Of a DNA stretch of 33,462 nucleotides, positions 1 to 11,255 are shown piece after piece. The stretch comes from Reticulitermes lucifugus (lineage: Eukaryota; Arthropoda; Insecta; Blattodea; Rhinotermitidae): positions 1 to 33,462 of the forward strand of contig JAKCWW010000261.1 of NCBI GenBank assembly GCA_026260175.1. The letters are read 5' to 3'. The position numbers and the translations under genes were made by a program. The notes below the pieces were generated by a model. The model ran no database searches. It was not told the origin of the DNA and was given only the letters and a program-made list of their open reading frames with translations. Position 1 is the first letter of the stretch; each line of letters starts with the position of its first letter.

Positions 1-60
1 AACCCGCGAACCTTGGGTCCAGTGGCGAGCACGCTAACCACTAGTCCACCGAGGTCGACG
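1..60 (-). mobile_element. tRNA-derived SINE head, cut by window start
   Basis: Read on the minus strand this stretch has a Pol III A-box-like word (GGACTAGTGGTTAGCG, about 48-33) followed at tRNA-like spacing by the start of a B box (GGTTCGCGGGTT, 12-1) that runs off the window edge. The A/B box pairing is that of a tRNA or tRNA-derived SINE. I prefer a SINE because the window holds many other tRNA-headed repeats and no acceptor-stem pairing can be checked. The body of the element would lie upstream of base 1. Confidence 0.55.
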
Positions 61-2970
61 ATACATTACATTACACTCTCATATTTGTGCTCAATTCATT
101 TCATCGTAAGGACACACTGCTTAAAGCCATCAATTAACGTTTACGTGTATATATTTACGTATATGTATTATACGAGCATTAGCGTCTGTAACAATAAATA
201 AATATGCATAACTTCAAAGGCATAAACCTCTGCCTTCTGGGCACCGTACATTGACGGCATCCGATATACGTACTACTACAAGTACAGTACGAAATCTCAG
301 TAACGCAACTACGTACAGACACACACTTTCAGATCAAAGCGAATTTCTTTCAACAAGTAGAAAACTGAAATAAATAACATTTTTAAAAGTGGCGCCGAAA
401 TTTTTATTGTGGTAATGAAAGCACAACGATAAGATGGAAGCAGAAAAATACTGCTGGGCGATAACATAGGCGATGGCGTTGTCATGCTGTGGCCGCTCGG
501 GTTCCAGTTTGTTCGAACTTAGATTTCAGCTGGACTCCCTGGTGTATGCAGATACTCTAGTTGACCACACGTACACTCAATTCCGACTTGCACAAAATTG
601 GACTTGGGCCGGCTCTTCCGGAACACGACTAGTACTGCTTAAGTCATGAGTGTCTGTATTGTAAATTGCATTGCAGTCGCAACTGACCTTTTGGGAATTG
701 CTCAGGCTGTATGTGCCTCCGTCTTCAGGTGGAATTGTGAATGTGTTCTAAGGCGTCTGTTAGAGAAAACTAGTCTCAATCAACAAAACAAATTTAGTCA
801 CGACTATGATCGCACATCAGTGTCAGAATATTAAATAAAACTGAATTTACTGACTTTTATTTATTTCCGGAACTGCTTATTAAATGATCTTAATGAAGAT
901 AACGTTTATCTATTGAGTCCTTAGACACATTTTGGTACAATATTATACATGGATATGGATAAGTGCAGACCAAGTTTAAGTCACCCCGATTCATTTTAAG
1001 GGCTCTTTTTTTAAAGGATTTAAAAATATTTATAAATATTTGATGAATATCTGAATATTTCTAAATATTTATGAATCTCTAGATGATTTTCTAATTCATG
1101 CTTTGCCATTAAATGTTAATTTATTTAGTTTCGCATTAAGACCCATGTTTTTGAAGCCAGTAAATGTAGCATGCCCACAGCAAATCTATATAAATTGACT
1201 TTGTATAACATTGAAATGCTGACAGATGAGGTGCTTTTTTAAATTGAAACCCTTCGTCTAAGAAAAAGCTGTATAAAACAATTTTTTTGGTTGAGCCTTA
1301 AATAAAGTAATAAAAATAAAAAATAAAAAAATATCTTTCAACATTTTAATGTTGGAAGAAAGAAATCTGTAAAATTATTTCGTGGAAAATCTCTGTTTCT
1401 TGGTGATATTGATAGCGATCAACGAAACGTATACATTCGTAGCCTATTTTGATACATTCTTGTGTCATTCCTTTGAAGGGACTAAGGAAGACAAACTAAG
1501 GTTCGAAGGCGGTAACTGCCGACTCCGTAACCTCAGCGATAGGCTGGGGGCCAATTGTGCGTGGGACAAAGGAATGACTGAAGCAATTCACGCTAAGGCG
1601 CGTACATGAACCTACGATACAAATTTAGATACATGAGAAAAGTTCTCCACTGTTACCTTATAATTACACCGTTCTTCCGACATGCAGACCAATGCAAAAC
1701 GTTTCTTAATTGAGTTATGAGAGAATTTGTTAATTCGATCGTGTGAGCCGTCATCAGGCCCGGGGGGAAGTTCCCTCCCACACCACATCTAGCCAGTAAA
1801 GCACCGCAACGGATCGTGTTGATTATTGTTATTAGCACACGGGCACCTCGTTATTCCTGCGCTGATTGTTAACACGTGACCCGGCAGCGCATGCGCAACC
1901 AATTCGACACGACGTCGAAAACAATTGCTGCGGGACACACCAAAACCAACTACAAAAATGCATGGAACTAAATCATCAACACATGTACTAAGTCTTTAGT
2001 TTAATTTCTTCTTCACCCTCTTCAGTATTTTTACCACTATCTTTTTTCTTCCTCCTCCATCTTCTGGTCTTTCATTAGTTTTTAGCATGAAATTTATTCA
2101 CTGGAGAACAAGAGAAGAGCCGCATAAGTTGTCGACTGAACCCCGTATCGTAGAGATAGTGCTGCCAACTGCAAGCAAAGCGGTACTGCAGCTGATGACT
2201 TTATAAAGCTCACGTTTAAGCTCAGTAAATTCTTGAAATTAGCGACCCTTGGTGTTCGGGATTTCGACTTTCCTGTGATCGGTTACGATGAACTGGGATG
2301 TGGCCACGTGTTTGGCGAGTCGGCTTCACCTAAACCTCCTGCTATTTCACAGATCACTCTCAGCTCAATAAAGCTGTCTCATTAAGTAACCTCTGAACTG
2401 CTTTCATGCTTTAGGAAACAAGGCTCTCCTGTAATAAGTAAATTATTTTATGCTTCCAAACATTTTTGTATTTTATTGAAAATCAACTTCCATGCCATGT
2501 GTTCCTATGACTGGTATCACATGATTTCTTGCAACCAAACAGGTCTTCTAAATTTAAAAATGGATTTCGATATCCGTGATCGCCTTCTTCGTGACGTTTT
2601 TATCCGTGCATCCTAATCGCTAACATAAAGATTACGTTGTACGTAACTTCTTATCCTCCAAAATGGCAGCTAGCTTTGATTCACAAAAGTTTAGAAAACA
2701 TATCTCTATTCCCACGGCAAAGACGTCACCCTTTAATTGATACCTCGAGTAACTTGTCGCGGCCTGGTCAGGAATTCCAAGCATGTCCTTGGAGACACTG
2801 CAGTAAAATGCGGACAGTTTATGACTTCAAAATGGTGTCTGGAAGTTGAAAAGAGATCTGCACTTAAAAATATAAATTAATTATGGCGTCAATACATGAC
2901 ACAGCTCGATCATACTCTGAGACGTGAAACAGAACAAGACAAACATTACGAGATGGACAATGCAAAAAAG
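61..2970. other. Gene-free AT-rich DNA
   Basis: No coding frame longer than about 75 codons and none with recognisable protein features. Two low-complexity patches stand out: a diverged ATATTTA-type repeat at about 1018-1076 and a short pyrimidine-rich patch at about 2005-2080. I see no RNA gene here. Confidence 0.6.
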
Positions 2971-2972
2971 AG

Positions 2973-3203
2973 CTGATGAAATCTGCACTCTTCTGGGATA
3001 TTGCGCGGCGTTGTGTGGTAATTGTTTACCGACGTTTCGGGACAACGTGTCGGTCCCATCTTCACGAGTCGAAAGTCCTTTTCCTAGTAGGACTCTTGAC
3101 CGTGAAGATGGGACCGATACGTTGTCCCGAAACGTCGGTAAACAATTACCACACGCCGCCGCATAATATCCCAGAAAATCGCCGATCTCATCAACATCGC
3201 GGC
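2973..3203. mobile_element. Inverted-dimer repeat element (GTTTCGG family, copy 1)
   Basis: Two near-identical arms face each other: the left arm runs from TGATGAAATC through CTGGGATATT, TTTACCGACGTTTCGGGAC and CCCATCTTCACG; the right arm is its reverse complement, ending in ATATCCCAG and GATCTCATCA. About 30-40 bases of non-palindromic sequence separate them (about 3068-3098). Each arm contains the stem GGGAC/GTCCC next to GAAAC (plus strand 3110-3133; minus strand 3057-3034). Overlapping open frames on both strands (for example minus 3219-2881) are by-products of the palindrome: both strands spell nearly the same peptide. No transposase is present, so the copy is non-autonomous. It could be a foldback/MITE-like element or two inverted ends of a Penelope-like retroelement. 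Confidence 0.8.
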
Positions 3204-5770
3204 GGAAGCCTGAAATCAAAGAGCTGATGTTTGCATTAAAGGAAATAAAGTGAAATATCAGAATAAAATACGCAATTCGGGTATTAACTCCATTGGACCA
3301 ACCCTCGTTAAGAGTTGTTCAGCTGGTCAAAAAGCCCCTGCTTTTTTATTGGACCCGCATATTCATTTAACGAGTCTACAATTACAGCCTATCCTAAGCC
3401 AGCCGAATTGAGCTTACACCCACACACGCTGTCATATATTGCTTTAAATCGATTTTAATACAACATCTAGTTTGAAAGCTTGTCTAATACCTCAGGGTTT
3501 CCAAGTAAAATATTTTATGCGTTTCTCACCTCCACTTTTAGGACCTACTACATGTCTTGCCCATCCCTTGCTCACCGATTTTCTCGCCAAAATAATATGG
3601 ACCTCTAAAGAAGTAAGCATTTTATGAAGCTTCTCCTTGGTAATTTCCTTCTGCCTCTCTCAGGAAAATTATGTGCGAAGAAAGAAGAGCGTAAAGAGAA
3701 CAGGAGTATAGAAAACGAGCAATAATACATATAAAGAAAATAAGAGAAAACAATGTAAAAACTAGAAAAAGAAAGAAAATGGTTTGATTTAAGGAAGGCA
3801 AATAACAGAAAAGCACACATATTAAAAAAATTAAGAATAAATAAAAATTGAGTCTTAGAATTGATGACTGCCAATACCCGTCACAAGTAATACCAACTGT
3901 ACATAAATTAACATGGAATCATCGCGCAGGAGTACACATGCTGTAGCCCCATTAAACGCATAAGGTATCCAGCTGATGATTTGTTAATTATACTGCAGGA
4001 AGATGGTGATTGGTTCCAATTAAAGTTACGGTCGAGGTACGCATTCTGCATGTGTACGAATCTTAATGCCTCCATTTAGACGAGCGTCTGTTAATTTACT
4101 ACGAGGCGAACGGTTAGTTTCCTAAATAACAACTGGCGAGGCCTTACAAAACCCGAAATTCCACATCTATACGGTCATTGCTTAGGCAATGTATCAGCTA
4201 TTTAGGGAAGTCCTACAGCCACGCCGTAATATTATTTTTTAAACTACAGGCCGTAACAGCTCCAATGTTTTGGTAGTTAATGGCATACAAAGGAAAACGC
4301 AGCAACGCCATGTTATTTCACATTCTACAGCACCTGTCACTAGGTCTAACCCTAACTCGAAATTTAGCACTGCAGCCAGGCCTGTTAGGAAATTGGTTGG
4401 CATATCTTCTAGTGTTATGCTTTCCAGGCTAAATGTAAAGAAAAACAGTCAATTAGTTAAACATTTGTTAGAGGTGTCAGTCGCTAGGACTGAGCGAGGT
4501 CTTCATTTCTTAGACCTAAGAAGGTTTGTTAAAAATGTAGGCCGGCTAGTTTTCATGTATTCTTAATTCTGTATTGGGCGTCATCTAAGAGCGAAAAATT
4601 ACAGAAAAACTCCATGCACGTAAGTTCCACTAATTAGATTCCATTACGTTAAATTTGCTACATATTATCTCCAAGTGTCGCGCTGTTGTCATATTTACAA
4701 TTTTTAATATCGTAATTTTTTAAACTCAGAATGTGTATTCTGTTTTACCGATATGATATACCCGCAAACCAAATTTTACATTCTTAGCTTTAATCCTTCA
4801 TCAGGTGACGCTAACGAACTAGGATCTTTGTATAAATCTGTAGTATGCGTATTATTTTTTATCTACTTATTAGGCCTACATGAAACTACTGTAAAAAACG
4901 TTATGTGTTTTTACATATATATAGTGCTACAAAAAATTATAGGTCCTTAAATTAGACGACTGGTATTGCTACCATCTGAGAAATCCGCAAGCCCGGCATG
5001 TTTTAATATTGATGGCTAGTTCTTTACACCAGGATTTCGCCTGGCGCTGCACGGAATTGCTTGTTGCGTGCAACCACAATGTGTAACAAATCTACAAATA
5101 TTTTATTCAATTTCCGCTGTGTTTTTAACCTGTAACAATAGAGATTGTTTCGGCCGAGGAATAAAATATTTTTATGACTATTAATATTAATAATAAATAT
5201 GGAACATGCGACAAAATACGGTAATGAAGGACGCCATGTTTATACTTTCTCACTATGAATTTATCACTAAGAAATTATGTCAATCGAAAAAAAATAAATT
5301 TCATAGGTCTGGAATTTAGCTTGGTGTCTCTTTAAAGGTAAACAAAGAGAAAAATAAAAAATCAACTTCTTGATGAAAGTACGTGTATTTACATCGCTCT
5401 TCAGCTAATTTCAAGGTACTAAAAATACTTGGTGTGAATTAAGTGTCGTAGCAAAAGAATCCTATGCCACACATTGCAGTAATTATTCCAGTCACCTTCA
5501 TGCAATAAATAAGCCTAGAGGACTGGTGTTACATGTCATACCCACGGTCTGCTTTGTATCCAATAGAGAAACGACATGCAATACTAATAAAGTCAGACTA
5601 GTTTATTTTAAAGATAAACACTTTGTCCAATTATTTATCATGCTCTCATATTATCACAAATCTTTGTACTTTAACATTTAATTTAGCACAGGGATTTATT
5701 ATTAATAGCTACCGTACCTTCTTGCCAAACACATTAACATTCAAACGCATTGGAAGTAGAGTGGCTCAAA
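3204..5770. other. Gene-free AT-rich DNA with a purine-rich tract
   Basis: No supported gene. About 3665-3845 is purine-rich on the plus strand (many GAAAGA, GAGAA, AAGAAA words) and gives the open frames on the minus strand whose peptides are rich in F, L and S. A 98-codon frame at 4270-4566 (+) has mixed composition but no recognisable motif and no clear splice or promoter context, so I do not call it a gene. Confidence 0.55.
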
Positions 5771-5784
5771 GAACACTAATTTGC

Positions 5785-5965
5785 ACACAAGAAGCAAGAG
5801 TTGTGCTCAGAGTGTGCTAAAATTGCCCACTGTCTCAGGTATGTATGTCACATCCAAAAAGTCCCGGATTCAAACAAGAAAGCCGGATTTCATGACAGGT
5901 TTGTCGGGGTTTGTGTCAGTCCTTCCAGGCAAATTGCCAGGATGTTACCTGAAATTAGGCCGCAG
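5785..5965 (+). mobile_element. Probable degraded tRNA-derived SINE
   Basis: A B-box-like word (CCCGGATTCAAA, 5863-5874) lies about 35 bases after a weak A-box region. It is followed by a body with GTCGGGGTTTGTGTCAG and CCAGGATGTTACCTGAAATTAGG, the style of the SINE bodies elsewhere in the window. Short open frames crossing it (5781-6119 and others) are best read as passengers. The A box is poor, so the 5' limit is uncertain. Confidence 0.45.
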
Positions 5966-6109
5966 TGGCTGCCACAGCCTTTCCGATTTTTTAAGCATCC
6001 TACCATTCAACGCTATATATAATGAGTTACTAAAAATTACGTTAAATAAAAAAACAAATAAACAGGCTGGACACCAGAGAAATCGTTCTTCGTTTCCCGT
6101 CAAAGATAG

Positions 6110-6300
6110 GAGAGGATAAGAGGTACTTCCTGCCCCCAAGACGTCCAGGCCGGCTCTGGGGTCCCCCCCAGCTTCCTAACCAATGGTTACCGAAAGCCCT
6201 ATCCCTCGGGTAAAGTGAAGGGTGTGGAAGATGACCACATACCGTATCTTGCTCTAGAGAATGCAATTGACATGCACAGCGTGGGTAGATTCCGTTATCA
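6110..6300 (+). mobile_element. SINE-A fragment (body)
   Basis: The stretch around CCCTCGGGTAAAG ... GTGTGGAAGATGACCACAT (about 6205-6245) matches the body seen in the SINE-A copies at 15.7 and 16.7 kb (the GGTAAAG ... TG(G)A(A)GATGACCA portion). The GC-rich stretch before it (CCAGGCCGGCTCTGGGGTCC, about 6147-6166) probably belongs to the same insertion. No A or B box survives, so this is a 5'-truncated or eroded piece. A run of ten G lies just downstream at about 6317-6327. Confidence 0.5.
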
Positions 6301-6661
6301 CTCGCGACGACGGTCGGGGGGGGGGGGCATATAGAACCTGCCAAAAGCATCAGGCCCTATCACTGCGTGACATTCTTTCCACTGATCGCCATTTGTTAGG
6401 TGTTTCATTCACAACAAGCGTGAAGTTAAATTTATGCACAGCTCTAGCCACATAGGTTACTACAGAAAATAACTGTATTTTTTTCACACGAAAAAAAAAC
6501 AGGACTGCATTTCGGCCAAAAGTGTTTTTAACTGAAATATGTCGGATAAGGTCACAAATAAGGAAGGTTTGGCTTTCCCGAAAGTAAATAACTGCCAAGG
6601 TCAACTGCAAACTCCTCAGTCAGTATCAGCACCTCAATCTAGTAAAACAGTCAACGTACGT

Positions 6662-6735
6662 CACTGTATAACATGCCATGAAGGCACAGTGGGGAGGTAC
6701 AGGGATAGCTGTACCCACAGACAACATCGCCGCTA
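6662..6735 (-). mobile_element. SINE-A fragment (3' part)
   Basis: On the minus strand this reads as a word like TACCTCCCCACTGTGCCTTCA followed by TGGCATGTTAT, the same order as the 3' part of the SINE-A copies at 15.7 kb (ending CTGCATGGCGC) and 29.7 kb (ending CTGCCTTCATGGCGTGC). No head is present. Confidence 0.5.
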
Positions 6736-7760
6736 GAAGGGGGTGGTTGGCCAACAAACACGTACTGGCCGCTTTACCCCCAGGAATGAGACCCGGTACC
6801 CATCATCTCTGTTTTTATATATATATTGTATTGTATTTCTTTTGTATTTGTTTTTGTAATATCTACTTAATATTAAAAAATTTGTCTTTAGGTAACTGTA
6901 CTTCGTCGCTTCATCTTTTTTAATGATTTTTTTCAAGTGTTATTATGCATGTTGAAGGTAGTTTGTGATGTTTCTGTAACTGGCCCTCGGGCTGTTGAGT
7001 TGAACTTGAATTGAACTGAATTACTATAACATACAAGCCTTACATCTACAAAATGTTCGTTGAGTCCTTGTTGCTTTTAATATTTTTAAACGTAGCACAC
7101 TCTTACGAGAATATGAACAAGCAAGTGCCTGCGCCCTCTTCACGACTTACTACGACACTATGTGTTTTAATCTACCTGCTATCTGCGTGGAAAACCAAGT
7201 AGCACTGTTAGTGTGATATAATCGGCAATAACTGTTTTAAACACAAAGTCACCTCTATTATCCATGCTCTATGCAACGATGACATGTGATAATTAAGGTT
7301 TTATAATACGCATGCGTTACTGGGTTGATGGGAGCACTGGTAATATATCGCTCAAACACGGTTCCCTTAATGGAAGATTGGTAATCTAGAAACCCATGAA
7401 GAATACGATTCATTTGCTATTCTCAAACTGGTTATAAGGGGCTTGAGAGTTTAGTTTGCTTCGGTTGTCTTAATTAAAACGAGAAGTATTTTAAGAAATG
7501 AGACTGTTAAATGATAAACTTATTATTCGTTTTCAGCCAACAGAAAGAAAGTACTTGTATATTTTCAATGTCTGGACAGTTTAAGTATAGCAGTGGGCCG
7601 ACGACTGTGAAAATAAATTGAAGAAGGCTGCTGAGTCTAACAAACCAGAATGCATGTGAAGAACAGACTTGTAGCCGCTGCAAAAGATGTGTAGTTAATT
7701 GCAACAGATGACACTATTACAAGTTTTCAGGTTCGAACAAATGTTGCTTAAACTGCAAAT
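6736..7760. other. Gene-free AT-rich DNA
   Basis: No open frame above about 65-80 codons with coding character. A TATATATA/TTGTATT low-complexity patch lies at about 6815-6860. Nothing else seen. Confidence 0.6.
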
Positions 7761-7761
7761 G

Positions 7762-7975
7762 CTCTAGGATGTTACGGCCTGTCGACTGGGAAATATTTAC
7801 CGACGTTTCGGAGGATCGTAGTGCCTTCATTTTCAGGATCAAGTTTTTGTATTCTACTTGGCCATAAAGATGAAAGTCGAAAAGTCGGCATCTACTTACT
7901 AATTAACGCGGTGTAACATCCTAGAAGACACGAATGTTAAAATATCACTATTTATAGTCACTGGCTACTTCCGAC
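7762..7975. mobile_element. Inverted-dimer repeat element (GTTTCGG family, copy 2)
   Basis: The left end CTAGGATGTTACGGCC (from 7764) is the reverse complement of the right end GGTGTAACATCCTAG (7910-7924). Inside the left arm is TTTACCGACGTTTCGGAGG, the family signature. On the minus strand it gives GAAGG, a loop, CCTCC and GAAAC. The right arm keeps GATGAA, GTCGAAAAGTCGG and TTACTA but has lost its central stem. Sequence to the right of the inverted part (GAAGACACGAATGTTAAAAT, and GTCACTGGC...CAATTCAAAAC) also resembles the right flanks of copies 4 and 6. The element therefore extends past the inverted arms. Confidence 0.75.
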
Positions 7976-9180
7976 AATTCAAAACTTAAATAACTTACTT
8001 AACGAATATTGGACTAATTTTCCCCCTTACAAGGAAATGCAGGAAATTTAAATTTAAAACTATGTAGACACGTGCAGTTGTCTCCACTTCTATGCCGCAT
8101 TAGCAACCCTGTCGTTGGCGGTTGGAATTGTGACTTTAATTTCGAAATGCGTGTACATCAGGAAGTCAGTGATCCTGACATTTAAAAGACAGAGTTCGCA
8201 ATTATGCCATACGGAAGTGCAATGACCGACTGAAGACCTTAAGATCGACAGCTGGAAGTTGTCATACGGCCAGGTAACTATGGAGACCATTGCAGGTGCT
8301 GCAGCCACCGGAAATGTGACTCTGGCATATTGCAGAATCGCTTAGTGGAGCAGTTTAAATCTTTAAAAGGAAAGGAGGCGGCAGCCTAACATAACACATG
8401 CCATTTACTCTGGACATCTTCAGCTTAACGATACTTCTAATTCCAACGAGCTTTATAAATATGATTTCAATTTTCTTTTCTATGTTTCTGAAAGGAAAGA
8501 AAACACATTTTCTCAAGAAAACAGTTTTCCTTCAATATCCTTTGATAGAGAGTGTAAGGAATTACAGGGAAGATTTCACCACCACTGCAACGGAGGAGAT
8601 TCATATCAGGTAAGAAAAGGGGTAGCCAAATTTAATATTATAATGGCATTAAACTGAAACAAATATAATTTATGTGTTTAAATTTTGTAATTTTTAACTT
8701 ACGCGTATTTAAATTTTATCATTTAAATAAATTAGTTAAAACATACATATTAATTACATATGTGACGTTTATGTTTCATTTGCCCTCCATTTCCAGGAAA
8801 GAAGCCTTGAAATGTTATTTGCTACTGTACTTCAACTAATCTTGTTTTGTTAGAAAATTATGTTTCTGTAAGACTTTGAATCTTTGTCTTTATGAGTTCA
8901 GTACACCAAGCAGTTGAATCACCGTTTTCAATAAAACGGAGAACAGAGTCTACTGTTCTTTAATTCTAAAAACAAAATGCCATATAAGAGCGTGTAAAGT
9001 ACTCTTAAGGGAATCGAAACATGTGAGACATCGAAAAATTTATTCTGAAAACTTTAAGAAAATGGTACTGAAAACTGATATTTATGCACTAAATTCAGTG
9101 ACAAACCTGAAGTCACCAATTGAAACAAAATACAATATGGAAGTCTTCGGAGGTCATCGAAGTACGTAGAAGAATTTTAG
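7976..9180. other. Gene-free AT-rich DNA
   Basis: No gene supported. A 71-codon frame at 8398-8613 ends next to a good-looking splice donor (CAG|GTAAGAAA at about 8606-8618), and an acceptor-like TTGCAG lies at 8327-8332. All three frames of the stretch between these sites contain stops, so it cannot be a fully coding exon. Confidence 0.55.
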
Positions 9181-9186
9181 GTGATT

Positions 9187-9306
9187 AATTATGCCACTCC
9201 GCCCACTACTGTCACCACCAGCACCATAATCACCACCGTCAACACGCTCACCAAAGTCACCATCACCACCACCATCACCGGTCGCCATCACCACCAACTC
9301 CCATCA
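9187..9306 (+). repeat. Diverged CAC/ATC trinucleotide array
   Basis: About 120 bases made of CAC, ACC, ATC and TCA units in tandem with many substitutions. One frame gives a 63-residue threonine-rich peptide, expected from the repeat rather than from a gene. It is strongly C-rich and G-poor on the plus strand. Confidence 0.85.
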
Positions 9307-9677
9307 CGCTCCTTCCATTCTACATTCTATCACCAAGACTCCATATTAAGGATTTTTAAAACGTATATTTAAAGGCGAGATTTAAGATCCTCACAGCGAC
9401 GTTCATGAAGACTAAAGTTTCCTAAAGTATTATGACATCATTCGTCATCAGCTTGCAATGTCGTGCAACACTACGGAACATTTGTGAGTGAACACCTATA
9501 AAGAACGTAAGAATAAATAAATTGTGTAAAATAAGTAGTGGGTTTTATGCAACGGAGTAAAGCGGCCGGAGTGTGATGGTCACCACTTATCTCCAATAGC
9601 ATTGATGTGAAGAATTTATAAAATTTTCGCTCCTCTGCGTGGTTTTAGGATTCGGCCGCGGTGTAAATGAGTTCTAC

Positions 9678-9758
9678 GCTCTTCTTAAATGTTACGCGGC
9701 GTATATTGGTAGTTGCTGACTAATTACCAATGTATGCTGCGTAACATCCAAGAAGAGC
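9678..9758. mobile_element. Minimal hairpin copy of the GTTTCGG family (copy 3)
   Basis: A 37-base arm (9678-9714) pairs with 9722-9758 across a 7-base loop. The arms carry CTTCTT(AA/GG)ATGTTACGC, the same terminal word as copies 2 and 6. Of six differences between the arms, four would be G-U pairs in RNA, leaving two A-C mismatches. The whole central part with the GAAAC stem is missing, leaving only fused termini. An open-ended alternative is an independent hairpin RNA. Confidence 0.75.
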
Positions 9759-9836
9759 AAAGATCTCTGTCTCTCCTCTCTTCATGATGGAGGCATTGGG
9801 GAAAACTGACCTGTACCTTCGGAACCCTAAACTTTT

Positions 9837-10139
9837 CTAAATACTCTGTTCTATACCTCTTTCACTCAGGTGATTCTGCAGTGCAAGAGGTGGGACAGTC
9901 GGCGAGGCAGAACGTGAATGCCAGAAGATGACAATGGCAGGTGCCCGGCTAGAAACGCCAGGCATTTCCGATGCTACTACAGCCATTGTCTTCACGACAG
10001 CAAGATGTTCGAGCCGGATCATAATCTTTACTTCCATCTTTGGCACACTTTTCATTTGTCTGCCAGTGCTTTTCCCACTTCCTCTCCTACAAACCTGAGG
10101 TGCCAAGGTGCAATAATTTAAGGGTCTTTCAAAATACAA
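9837..10139 (-). other. Open frame of unclear status
   Basis: A 100-codon open frame on the minus strand in a patch richer in G+C than its surroundings. The peptide is of mixed composition (it includes HLAVVKTMAVVASEMPG and APAIVIFWHS) rather than low complexity. It has no ATG at its beginning (the first codon is TTG), no recognised domain and no clear splice signals. It could be an eroded exon, a transposon fragment or chance. I do not assign a function. Confidence 0.2.
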
Positions 10140-10955
10140 AGGGCAGGGAAGAAAAAATTATCACCTGGAGCTTTACACAAAACGGTGTGAATATTAACCC
10201 GTAAGGGATATATAACACACATTTCTATTGCACTTCTTGAAACTTTAACGTCTCGTTTGTCAAATTATCGGCCTGTCAGTCGTGTTTGGATAATAGAAAG
10301 AACGGCTATCATTTTATAATTATTTTCATTTTTGTTTTCTGTTTCTAAAAGAATGTAATGTCGGTATTTTGGACGCATAAAATATCAGCTGAAAAACATA
10401 TGCCAGAGGCCTTCCTGAGACCTTATAATTAATTCTTTCGCACCTGGCGCTGAGTGTGGCGGTCATAGAAACACAGGGTGAAGTTTTTACTGAAGTGGCC
10501 AGAACAAGTGAATGGAAAAGTTAACAAGCGACTCCAGAAATACACATAAAACTTTCAGGTTTGAAAATGTACCGGTTTGCTCTTCCTCTGATTAAGACAC
10601 AAGCATTTAACTTTATTTGAAGGAAAACATGTTATTAGAGAATATTCATAGTAATTTAATTCAAGGTTTTTAACTGAATCGAATAATAAAATTTTCGTTT
10701 ATTTACAGGTTTGACGATATTATATCGCTTACTGCGGTTGCAGAGTTTTAGAAAGACATGGAAAAATGGTTACGAATGTAGAGATTGAGTGGGCAAAAAT
10801 ATATGAATAGCGTCATACAGAAAATTACATAATATTGTTACCCGCTGCTTAGGTGTTGGTTCCGAAATAAATAAAATGAAGATTATATAAGCCTTCTCAC
10901 CAAAATTCAGGACAGAATCCTAACATATGAAGATGGCTAATTCATTTAATTAATT
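10140..10955. other. Gene-free AT-rich DNA
   Basis: No open frame or repeat that I can support, apart from a TTAA-rich tetranucleotide patch at about 10944-10962 just before the next SINE. Confidence 0.6.
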
Positions 10956-10957
10956 AA

Positions 10958-11220
10958 TTAAGTTGTAATGATTTGTGGCTTATTTAACGAAGTTATTGGT
11001 ATCTCGGACAAACCTCGACGCCATGGACGTGAGTGGTCAAATTTAGGCCCACCTACTTCACCCAAAAGAAAACTCCTCTCCTGAACTTGAACAGGAGTTG
11101 ATCTGGGACGCTCTGAAGAAAAAAAAAGCCCCTTACCCCTGCTGAAAATCGAACCACCACTCATGGGGCGTCCAGACCTGGCAACGTCACCGTACTGAGT
11201 GGACTATCCCGGCTGTTCTG
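10958..11220 (-). mobile_element. tRNA-derived SINE, near full length
   Basis: Minus strand: A-box region GGGATAGTCCACTCAGTACGG (11210-11190), with the B box GGTTCGATTTTC (11155-11144) about 35 bases downstream, then a body of roughly 180 bases ending in AAATAAGCC. A small hairpin (AACTCCT...AGGAGTT) sits in the body at about 11070-11098. The head is a tRNA-like Pol III promoter of a different type from SINE-A. A 68-codon frame across it is a passenger. Confidence 0.7.
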
Positions 11221-11255
11221 TTTAGAACAACTGATAGCTATGGAGAGGGGAAGTA

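Noticed and set aside
1..60. A functional tRNA gene on the minus strand
   Set aside because: Only A box and part of a B box are visible, the acceptor stem cannot be tested, and similar heads across the window belong to SINEs.
2881..3227. Overlapping frames on both strands giving similar peptides
   Set aside because: They are produced by the inverted-dimer repeat, not by a gene.
8333..8608. Internal exon between TTGCAG and CAG|GTAAGAAA
   Set aside because: All three frames contain stops in this interval, so it is not a coding exon; a non-coding exon remains possible but unsupported.
9187..9306. CRISPR-like or other array of regular repeats with spacers
   Set aside because: Units are 3 bases and degenerate with no spacers; no array of longer direct repeats is present anywhere in the window.
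9181..9372. Threonine-rich 63-codon frame, possibly mucin-like
   Set aside because: It is a CAC/ATC microsatellite; no signal peptide or flanking coding sequence.
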